From assembly GCA_964019165.1 (NCBI GenBank), contig OZ025270.1, positions 17,824,659 to 17,888,658 on the forward strand: a DNA stretch of 64,000 bases. Reading direction: 5' to 3'. Positions 51,410-64,000 of the stretch are shown piece after piece. This DNA comes from Mastigias papua (lineage: Eukaryota; Cnidaria; Scyphozoa; Rhizostomeae; Mastigiidae). The notes below the pieces were generated by a model, which saw only the letters and a list, made by a program, of their open reading frames with translations, was not told the DNA's origin and did not search any database. How positions within the stretch are numbered: the first letter of the stretch is position 1; every line of letters starts with the position of its first letter. The translations under genes and the position numbers were made by a program.

Positions 51410-53065
51410 TTACGAATGAGCTCATGATGACATTGGTAAGTAAAGAACATCATATGATTTGTCCTCTAGCAACTATGAACTGAATATCGTCATCATATTT
51501 TTCGGTATTACGATCATAAGCATTACTGTTTACATTGTAACTAATAAGTTTTTAGTTCCTTGACTTCCTATGGAACAACCGCACCATCTTCTTTCTAATC
51601 TTCACCTATTTCGCTTCCTCCAGCTGTCTTACTTTTAAACACCTTGTAGTTTATAAATGTAAAGTATCAGCCTAGATTCCGGCTCTTCCAACAAGGAGGT
51701 CGACATAGCAGATAATCTAAACACTTTACCGTCACTCTCTCATTTAACCAACAATATGGTCTTCACTTCTTTAGTGTGGAGGAAATCAAAATGGCTCCTA
51801 ATATCCTGGCTCAAATCAAAATGCAATGTAATGGGAAGGAAGGTTGAAAACACAATATGAAAGCCATTACGATGGAGAGATGCAAAGAACAACTGATTAT
51901 TTGGCAAAAGGAGAGCACCATTCAAAAGTCAAAACGATAGTTCATCATGCATTAGTAGAGCGTTTGACTTCAATCTGAAATCTAGAGCTGTCTGATTGTA
52001 ATCTACAAACTAATGCTTAGTTTTACCAACTCAATTTTATCATCTAATGTTCATTTTAAAAAAAATGCTGAATTATTTTAATGTTACACAAAGCAGATTC
52101 TGAATTTGGTCATTTGCACTCGAGACCTGCTGTCATTTGACTCCTCTAAGTGCTAAATAAAAGTCAGAAAATGACGAGGGGTAAAGGGAAATACTGTACA
52201 CGCACATCTAGTGGCAACAAAGGCGGCCAATGAGACAAACTACTCCTGTCACATGATGTTGGAGCTATCTTTCCGAATAGACTTCCTTTATCAATTACGT
52301 CACAATTTAATACTACTGTAATGCAAAATGTCATATGGTAACAGTATGCTGTAATGTTTGGTGAAGAATTAAAATTCCGTTGAAGGAACAATTGATTAAC
52401 ATCTTTGTATTCAAAATCTGCTAAGGGACTGATCATTAATTCTTCCAGGGGAGGGGGTGGAAGGCATCTGGGAGGAGGGGATCAATATTCTGCACACTCA
52501 GAGAGCTGGGGGATGAAAAATAAAGAGCATTTCAAGAGAAGGAATAGGGACTTTCTTCTGAAGTCCTGGAGTAGGGATCAAGATATTTACATAAGTCTGA
52601 GAGGGGGGACGAATATTCCATCAAATATATGAGAAAGTCTTCCACCCCCTCTTCACAAGTAATTAATGATCCATCCCTAACTCACCAATGGTTAGCCATC
52701 AGTACGGATGGCGTGGCCAGGATAAATGAAGTAGGGGGACAAGAAATCAAGGGTCTTGGGGCATCATCTTTGTAAAACTTTTAGGGCCACGCCCTTACCA
52801 GATGATCATGTTTTGCCAAAAAACGGTGACCCGATGCCCAAAGACCAAACCAAGCCAATGATGGACACAATGGTAGGTTTTATTTGGCAAGGAAATAGTA
52901 AATAAAAGTTAAGAAAATCTCAGCCTCAATTTTAGGAAAAGTTAAGAAAATTGAGGTTCAGATGGAAAAGTGGTTTTTTATTAAAAAAACGTGTATCCCT
53001 TTCTTGATAAAGTTTTAACATACTGTGTGCCATAACTTACATTGAACAACCTTTGAGTTAATATG
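51410..53065. other. G7-G8 spacer
   Basis: No gene recognised. Contains the MITE-like element at 52420-52682 and further purine-rich G-run sequence to about 52810. Ordinary AT-rich sequence otherwise. Confidence 0.5.
52420..52682. mobile_element. MITE-like element with ~40-bp inverted ends
   Basis: The left end AGGGACTGATCATTAATTCT then GAGGGGGTGGAAG pairs with the right end CTTCCACCCCCTC...AATTAATGATCCATCCCT. About 260 bp in all, G-rich on the plus strand inside. No transposase. Confidence 0.55.
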
Positions 53066-53078
53066 TTCGAAAATCGTA
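53066..53078 (+). promoter_or_regulatory. Shared upstream motif of G8 (TTCGAAAATCGTA)
   Basis: Lies 206 bp before the G8 ATG, followed by CAATTCGTCAG. The least similar and most distant example. Confidence 0.3.
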
Positions 53079-53271
53079 CACAATTCGTCAGTCATCCAAT
53101 CGATATGTTACGACACATCGAACATCGCAGAACAGGGAAGGTGAATAGGAATAAATCATGTTAAACTATTTGGTCTTATATTTCAACTTGAATAATTTAT
53201 GACCGCACAGAACTGAACAAAGAGTTATCAGCTATCTTCACCAAAGCCGCTCTGCCTGCATATAATACTCA

Positions 53272-56686
<3,415 letters not shown>

Positions 56687-56706
56687 TAAACAATGAAACC
56701 CAAAAG

Positions 56707-59700
56707 GTAAGTTAGATCACAAATAAGTTGGTTTTGAAACTTGAGTGAACTAACTCAGGGTTCTTAGGAGTCTGCAAAACCTAGGAAACGTGGAAATGTC
56801 AGAGAATTAAATTTGAAGTCAAGGAAAATCTGCAAAACCTTGAAAAATCAGTGAATTTTTGTTTGTTCAGTGAAGTTTTGAACATTCTCGTTGCTTTTGC
56901 TCCTTTTTTGTCTGCACATATGCCAGGTCAACCCTTATTGCATCAAAAACTGCTGGGGAAATGTGGAAAAAGTCAGGGACTTTTGTGAAAGGAGTCCTGA
57001 GAGCCCTGTAATTAATGATGATTTCAAACAATCCAGTTTCCATGTCCCTTTAATTTCTTCTTGTAATATTCATGATACTAAGGAATTTAGCTTTGAGCCT
57101 ATAAATGCTAGTAAAGCAGTTAGTGCATATAAAATGTAAATGATATGTGAGTAATAATGAAGCTTTCTGTGCACGTGAAACTATGTTTCAAAGCAAATAG
57201 GGCTGATGTGCTTAGCATTCAGCCACATAAATGTTGCTTTTATTTGATTACAGGAAATAGAGACGATGAGAACTATCGATTTATGACCTGGTCACTCTTC
57301 AATCCTCATATTTCCAGCCTTTAAGAACTCTTCCATGTAAGAACTCTTCTATGGACTAAAAAGATTGATGCAGAACTTTGCTAATCGCACACCTAATGTG
57401 ACTCGCTTCATGGAGCATAGCAATTCTACACTTAAAGTCCTTTACTCATAAATCTCATTTATTCGTCTTTTCGTTAATTCACGCAATACCAGTCTATTCA
57501 TCTAATAAACATTGAATTACTTGAATCAAGATGTCACGTTCTTAAACTTGAAGTGTTACAGCTGTGCACTCGTGCAATAAATCTGTTTAAACTATGCATT
57601 CTTACACATAGCGTGTTAATTTCTTAATATTACACAAGAATCCACATTTCGACGGAAGAAACACAGTTAACAGTATCATAAAATCATTTATCTATAAAAT
57701 GCCCTTAAATACAAATTCTTAATACATTGGATAGAATCAAATAAGTATGAAACAAGAAGAGATACTGTTCAATGGGGTTAAACAAGATGATCTACACCCT
57801 CAACAGTTTTCTTTCGTCAAATTTAGTTGAGAGTCACATTTTTCTAATTATTTGTTCGCCTATTGTATGCATATAGTCACTTTTTAAATGTTGTATGTTA
57901 TTGATATAAAATTTAATTTTTATGTTACATTAGGTACGTGCTACACTCGAATCCTGCAAAGGAATTTCGTTTTCTTATCAACACCTGCTAAGATGCTTTG
58001 AGGCAAGGAACTTCCAGGGCCAAATATTGGAAGAAGGTCCAATCCTAAACCTTCTAAATGCTTATTTGTCAATAAAAAGACGCTGAAAATCGAAGGAAAA
58101 GTCGGGAGATTGCTATAGACATCAAATTTACGCATGCTTCATGGGCGGAGGAGCCGGGGGAGGGCTGGGGACTGCAGCCCCTTCACTTTTTATAGCACGC
58201 GTTTCAGCACCTTCTATGTCTCTGTAATTTCAAAATGTCCACTCACTCGAGCCCCTTCCCCCCACCAAAAATGTTGCTTCGCCGCCCCTTTTCCTATAAA
58301 ACGGAAACCTGTATCAGGTGAAAAGATGTGAGCTGAAAATGATGGAATTTTTAGCCTTTGATTGTGTCGCTAATATGGAGCGTCGCTTAGAGAGGTTATA
58401 CCATGGGTTATACTTAACTTTAGGTGCTAAAAAATCGGGCTACAGGAATTCCTTGCTGATATATGAAGAGAAAATCAGTAATCTCATTTGGATCTGATTT
58501 GAAATGTAATATGACATTGAAATCCTCCTATTTATTGGGTCCAAACTTTTATCAAAACACCACGGGAATGTAAAATATCTAAGACAACACTGAATTGAAT
58601 TTTTGCTATGTAAACAACAGATGATTGCCATTGTGCAAATTTTCACTTGAATTCAAATAAATAAAAGTTCTTTGGTTGCATAAACTAAACAAATAGTACT
58701 GTTTGTCTGTTGAGAAAGGTCCCCAAAATGCTTAGATTCAAATAAGAAAAGGAACATTGCAGAAGACTCTCGTTTACAATTCTAAAGATATTTTCTCATC
58801 CATAGGCTGGTCATGCACATTAATACACAATTTAAAGATTAACTTTTTCTAAATTCAAATACAATAGTACAGGGAAAAGCTAGAACTGCAAGCTATTCTC
58901 ACAGGCACTATTTTGAGGCATAGTGCCTGACTCTCATTAGCATGGAGAGAATGCACCTGACAAGCAGACAATGAAATTTTGCATGTTTTGTTTACAAGTT
59001 TTTGGAAATTAAGAAGTCTTTCAGAATCTTTACTATTTTACAGAGAATCTTTTTATATAGATGTATGATGCAATCTGCATAGATTAAGTCAAGAACACCA
59101 GGACAAAGTTCTAGAACTGCACATTTTGGGTAGTGCAGCACTTCAAAAAACCATGCAGTAGCACGATTTACTTATAGAAATTAAAAGACCTCATGGTGCT
59201 CAATGACCCAGTCACAATATTATCATATAAAATACAACTGCATTGTTGCCAGTGACTATCAGTGCCATAATATTCTGAAATTAGACTGAACATATTGCAT
59301 AGCTGAAATATTTTATAAATGAGTCAACTATTAAAGTGACAACTAACAGTAAACAAAGACTTTTGATTTTATTTTCAAAGAATAAAACTCAGTATGTTCA
59401 CAAGATATCTACACTCAACAGCAAAGTAGGTCATTCAGTGCTTTTTGCAATTTTACCTGAATCCTGAAGCAATTTTTATTTCTTAAAGCAATTTTGCTAA
59501 AGAGGTTTTTGATGGATAACAGAATTCATATTCTGAATAAGCATATTTCAATAAATCAAAGCCATTAAAGCTGGGCAGATATGCTCACTGCACCAAATAT
59601 GGAGAGAAAATGGTAGCCAGTACATCATACAACAGGGTGCTGTGATAAATCAGAGGTGTCAAGTTAATTGGCAATTAGCTCAAAAGTATAACTATGCGAG

Positions 59701-60904
59701 TAAAGAGACACTTAGCAAAGGACATGACCTACTGAACAATCTACTGTCAATGGCAGCAAATACTAATGCATAGTTCTTTAATATTGTGAGAAAATAGCTC
59801 CAGTTGATAAAACTGAGCAGATGTCAAGTTACAACCTGACAGCAGATATGTCTCAAAGGACAGGGTGACTTTATCCTTAAATTCTCTCAAGTGTAGTCTA
59901 AAACCAATTTAGCTTTATGAGTGTTAAATTCAGATGCTCTGAGATTAAGTTCTTTTCAAAGTTAATATGTAATTGTGGAAGCAAAATAATTATTATCTCC
60001 AAAAATAACACAATGTTTTTCAGTTAACTTTCTCTAGCCCTTACTTATACAGGAATTTTTAAGACAGAAAAACTAAGCCACCAAACAAACAAGAATTGAT
60101 CTAAAGAAGAATAATTCTTCTGAAGAAAAAGAACTTTTCTTTAATGAATCTACAGCGTCTGTATAGACAACCTGACGTGAAGATTTAGTCAAGGAATTAA
60201 AAAACCAATCTAAACATTGTGGAGATAGTGTCATTTGTGGTACTTTTGGAACAAAATTGAGAATTAAGAAATAAAAAAAAATCGGTTAAAGATTTCAAAC
60301 CTACAGACTGGCTGATGATAAGATTGAGCCCAACATGTACCCTTCAACATATGCAATAAATATTCCTTGATGACTACTAAATATTTTAGGAGAAAATTGA
60401 CTTTATTTGACTGTTAATGGATTTCATTTTAAACTGACTCAAATTGAAGAGTGCCTAGATGTTTTCTTGAGCATAGAAAACCTATAGCTATTTTATAATG
60501 ATATATTTCTCAGATTTACATCTACTTACAGGAAGTCGGACCTCCAGCAAGCAACAAAACGCTACACGGGCCTGTTAGAGTTGCAACAGATTTCTATACC
60601 TCTTTTTAGGCCAAAGTACAATATATCAAGCAATTTTACCTTCCAGCGATTTTTCCAACCCTTGGCAAGCAGTTTTATTGCTTGCAATCCAACCCCACTG
60701 TTTTGTATGTAGCCCCACTTTTTATTTGGCGGCGGTGTGTCAGTATATAGGCCATAGAGATAGGAATATATAGGCTCATTGCAAACAGACCATTGAGACT
60801 TCTAGCTTTACTCTAAAGCCTCAGTTTACAAGGTTAGAGAATCCTCGCTGTTTTAATACAATAGTTTCTACATTAAGATATGGAAGATATCTGAAAATTC
60901 TTAC
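56707..60904. other. G8 3' region and long non-coding stretch
   Basis: To about 57600 it probably holds the G8 3' UTR exon. Beyond that no domain or paralogous exon is seen. A GC-richer piece at 58136-58300 (GGGGACTGCAGCCCCTTCAC) resembles a short repeat. Exons of the minus-strand gene that starts at 61158 should lie here, but I could not identify them. Confidence 0.4.
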
Positions 60905-61158
60905 CTGGCTAGTCGGTGATATTGGCATCCATTATTTTGGGCATGTGAGAAAAGCTTTGTATCTGAATCGTGGCCTGCATTGCTACTTTTCAGCGTCATT
61001 CTTACTGCTCCCTGTACCTTTTCCACTATATTGTCTTTGCTTTCTCCATATATATTCTTAATGTCTGATAGTACATCGCTGAATTCATGAAGTAAAGCGC
61101 GTCCAACGATATCGAGAAGAGCAAAGATGGCTAGGCCGGAAATACTTTTGTTTTGCAT
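60905..61158 (-). CDS. Possible first coding exon of an unidentified minus-strand gene
   Basis: The frame starts at the ATG 61156-61158 (MQNKSISGLAIFALLDIVGR), runs 84 codons and reaches an ideal donor, CAG/GTAAGA, at 60905/60904. The peptide has a hydrophobic N-terminal stretch (ISGLAIFALLDIVG) and then a helical, charged segment (KNIYGESKDNIVEKVQGAV). I do not recognise the family. A donor exactly at the end of the frame and a neighbouring divergent gene raise confidence. The other exons were not found. Confidence 0.45.
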
Positions 61159-61269
61159 GCTTCTTTGCCTGCCTGTTCAAAGTCACCAGTAATCCCGCCA
61201 AAGTTGAACACAATGGTGCGCTATTTTCATTGGATGACAAAACCGGGCAGCTTGATTGGTTTAGATTAG
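61159..61269. promoter_or_regulatory. Candidate bidirectional promoter
   Basis: 111 bp between two divergent start codons, with two inverted CCAAT boxes (TCATTGGATGAC at about 61229 and TGATTGGTTTAG at about 61254). No TATA box. Typical layout of a divergent housekeeping pair, but inferred from sequence only. Confidence 0.35.
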
Positions 61270-61698
61270 ATGAGCAAGATCAATGTATTTTACGGAACAA
61301 CTAGTGCTCGCAATGTTGGAACATCAACCCATCTCTATGCTTCTCAACCATATGGATTGCATCACGTCTTGAAGGGGAACGGCCAACTCCACAGCAAAAG
61401 ACCTGTTGTTCTCTTTCTTATCAAGTCGCATAAGCCTGTTGCTCTACATACCACTAAATGGAGGGTCACTTCAAAACAACAATTAGAGATACTTAAGGCT
61501 CTAGTCAACACCAGAGCTAAATGCCTGGAATATATTTACACTAGACCTCAAAATGCCACCATATTGCCTTTTGCAGCAAGAATGGACTGCAGCAGGAATG
61601 CAGCAAATAGTCTCAACTGGGAGCAAGGAAAATTGCTCGATATAAATGCATCTAAGAAGGAAATATGCTACAAAACATGTAAAGTTAATGAAGTTTAA
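61270..61698 (+). CDS. Uncharacterised 142-codon frame divergent from the minus-strand exon
   Basis: ATG at 61270, stop 61696-61698, one exon. Basic N-terminal half (HVLKGNGQLHSKRPVVLFLI, KPVALHTTKWRVTSKQQ), no membrane segment, two N-glycosylation-type sequons, four cysteines toward the end. No motif I recognise. It is the longest non-repetitive frame in the last 6 kb. It could be a small orphan protein or a fragment; a chance frame is possible. Confidence 0.35.
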   Translation: MSKINVFYGTTSARNVGTSTHLYASQPYGLHHVLKGNGQLHSKRPVVLFLIKSHKPVALHTTKWRVTSKQQLEILKALVNTRAKCLEYIYTRPQNATILPFAARMDCSRNAANSLNWEQGKLLDINASKKEICYKTCKVNEV

Positions 61699-62437
61699 TA
61701 TGATCCTTTTTTATTAAAAATTAGCAAAACTGCAGGTTGTCATGAGTTTTCGATTGTTTCAATACTTTAATGTACTTTTTTGTAATAGTTTACATTGCAT
61801 CCAAGTGGAAATCTCTGTCTCAATATGACATGCCTTGAAAGTACGTGACTTTCGACTGTAACTTTATATGCACTTCCCTTTTCAAGTGATTCATCTTATG
61901 GATTGCCCAACTCGAAAGCTCACTTAATTTTTTCCAAATCTGATCGCGAATTTGTTTATGTGTCCATTACTTCCTGTCTTTAGACTAAGTTAATAATTGA
62001 TAAGAGGTATTGACGACAGAGCCCTATCCAAATGAATTTACTATTTTAGCTTCAAATTAAGTTCTTGGGTGTATTCAGCAATTTTAACAAGCTGTGGGCT
62101 ACGATCCACTGAAAAGAAATAAGCCATATTTGGGAAAAAAGAAGCCTTATATGGAAAAGAAAATAACATTAAACAGAAAGAAAGGCTTATATGGAAAGGA
62201 AACACCCTAATAATGACAAAGAAGATTTGCATCAAGATCATAGCTTAACTATTTTTACTAATCTCTTTTGAAACTTAATACCAATTTGAGTTACACTGCT
62301 ATTATACATTTCCAATATACAAAGACATTAAAATGAAAGAAAACAGAACAAAATGTCAAAGTGAAACTTGTTTGCTAAGTCACTCTAAGCAAACTAGAAG
62401 TTGTTGACGCCAAATGTTAGGCTCATATTCCCAAAAC
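61699..62437. other. Non-coding AT-rich stretch
   Basis: Contains a short direct repeat (AAGCCTTATATGGAAAAG and AAGGCTTATATGGAAAGG at about 62143 and 62183). Otherwise nothing recognised. Confidence 0.4.
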
Positions 62438-62697
62438 TGCACAAATGATGTTTAGTTGATTGAAAGGGACATGGGTGATCTGCACAAATGATGTTTAGTT
62501 GATTGAAAGGGACCATGGGTGATCTGCACAAATGATGTTTAGTTGATTGAAAGGGACATGGGTGATCTGCACAAATGATGTTTAGTTGATTGAAAGGGAC
62601 ATGGGTGATCTGCACAAATGATGTTTAGTTGATTGAAAGGGACTTGGGTGATCTGCACCAATGATGTTTAGTTGATTAAAAGGGACATGGGTGATCT
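62438..62697. repeat. 43-bp minisatellite, six copies
   Basis: The unit begins TGCACAAATGATGTTTAGTT and continues GATTGAAAGGGACATGGGTGATC. Copies start at 62438, 62481, 62525, 62568, 62611 and 62654. One copy has an extra C (GGACCATGGG). The minus-strand frame through it is a repeat artefact. Confidence 0.95.
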
Positions 62698-64000
62698 GGT
62701 CACATCCAATGATTCTAGAACCGCGCTTAGACATTGACATCCTGAGTTCAACAATCATAACAATGAGTAATGTTAAATTGGCCCAAATTCCACATCTAAA
62801 TGAAAAAGCATCAGCATGCTCTAAAAACTCGATAATTATATTGCATCATTCCGATTGCCATGCTGACAACTTTCTGTTTCATTTTCACTGCTTTCAACTA
62901 TACGACATGAAACCACAGGATGCCAGATTGCAGACAGGGAGAGAGTTTACTGAGAGAAAGCAACTCTCTTAATATAGTGATTGGTCGCTAAGGTGTGAAG
63001 CTGCCATTTCCTAATTTGAAATCCACGATTGACGATGGAGGCTGGTAATGAGACTTACCACTGACAAACGAGCCACAACAATTTTATGATGAAATGATTG
63101 ATTGATTGATTGATTAGCTGATTGATCGATCGATCGATCGATTTATTATCGCAAACAAAATGTTTTCATTGAAAAATTATGACTTCTACGCGGAAAACAA
63201 AGCATAACTTGATTATTTTTCAGCTATCCATCTTCTCAGTTGTTGTGCATTTTTCCCAGCATATTTCGATTTTTTCTCAAACGTATTTATCAATCGAGCC
63301 TTGGCTAACTAACCTCACTGGCTAAGAAGTATGGATGTGTAGTGGTTCGCTGAATAATCAATTTTAATTCTGTTAGGACAGTCATTTTATTTTCGCTCTA
63401 ATTCCTTTTCGAAATGTTTCTTACCTCTGATTTTAACCCAAAATTTAATTAGTAGTTATTAACTAACCAGAACTGAAAGCAGACGCCTATTTCTTGAGCC
63501 TACCCTGCCGAATCCACACGTGCTACAATTAGTATATGATAACTCCGTTTCTCAAATAAAGAAATTTTGGCCAAATCACGATTACATGACGTGCAAAAGT
63601 ATGAACAAAAGCAACATTCAACATTGGATACGCAAATTCATATGTAGATGGATCCAATATACAACTGAGCAGCAAAAACTACCAAATAGATAACAAAATG
63701 AAATACAACGTAAGAATATCGGCAGCATGAAAAATATTCACAAAATTTAATATCATGTAATAAGCATGGAATGCATATAAAGTATGTATATAAAGAAATG
63801 TAATACAAAGTAACGATAAATACAGTTTGTTAACTGACTCTATTATTCTACAAAGACAATATCAAACTACAATATCAAAATAATACCGTTGATATTTCGT
63901 CTCTTTAAAGCAGTTTTTTAACAAATACAGGTTACTTACCCACAAAAAATTTAAGGGGTCATTTGTACAAGGGTATAACTATATGGGGGGGGGCAATTTA
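62698..64000. other. Terminal stretch without recognised gene
   Basis: Contains a (GATT)n-(GATC)n microsatellite at 63095-63143 and ends in a G run (63986-63994). A frame at 62691-62972 overlaps the minisatellite end and shows no domain. Confidence 0.4.
63095..63143. repeat. (GATT)n / (GATC)n microsatellite
   Basis: GATTGATTGATTGATT followed by GATCGATCGATCGATC, about 49 bp. Confidence 0.9.

Overview
The window reads as nuclear DNA of an invertebrate animal, most likely a cnidarian and perhaps an anthozoan. It is AT-rich, has short exons with GT-AG introns, long TA and ATC microsatellites, and decayed LINE, Penelope-like, tRNA-SINE and cut-and-paste elements. The protein family it carries resembles predicted cnidarian immunoglobulin/fibronectin cell-surface proteins. 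That assignment rests on family resemblance alone. There is no bacterial gene layout and no CRISPR array.

The main content, from base 1 to about 56.7 kb, is a head-to-tail array of eight related genes on the + strand (called G1 to G8 here; G1 lacks its 5' part). Spliced by eye, G2 and G4-G8 each give one open frame of 409-418 codons. All have five coding exons: (1) leader peptide, (2) a V-set-like Ig domain almost without cysteine (D1), (3) an I-set-like Ig domain with one displaced cysteine (D2), (4) an FN3-like domain with three cysteines (D3), (5) a short hydrophobic tail with no cytoplasmic domain, probably a GPI signal or minimal membrane anchor. All introns are phase 1, so exons can be exchanged without breaking frame. 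No tail exon was found with confidence for G3.

The array has grown by block duplication. An older event relates about 1-5.4 kb to about 8.0-12.4 kb. A recent one copied about 9 kb: 27073-36331 and 36330-44990 are near-identical, carrying G5 and G6. Each event left a surplus leader exon: a dead one at 11636-11746 and one without its ATG at 35781-35895. D2 and D3 are nearly uniform across G1-G7, while D1 and the leaders differ. This is the pattern expected of a recognition family with a variable outer domain on a conserved stalk. A short motif close to TTCGAAAATCGA lies about 110-210 bp upstream of every leader exon.

Introns and spacers hold 5'-truncated LINEs, a Penelope-like reverse transcriptase fragment, a TA-flanked inverted-repeat element that contains one duplication breakpoint, fold-back tRNA-derived SINEs, MITE-like hairpins, and a 25-bp minisatellite of about 25 copies grown from a sequence present once in paralogous introns.

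From about 57 to 64 kb the family stops. This region holds a possible divergent gene pair around a short CCAAT-containing spacer at 61.2 kb, a 43-bp minisatellite, and sequence with no recognisable content. Exon borders come from homology and splice consensus only; there is no transcript evidence.
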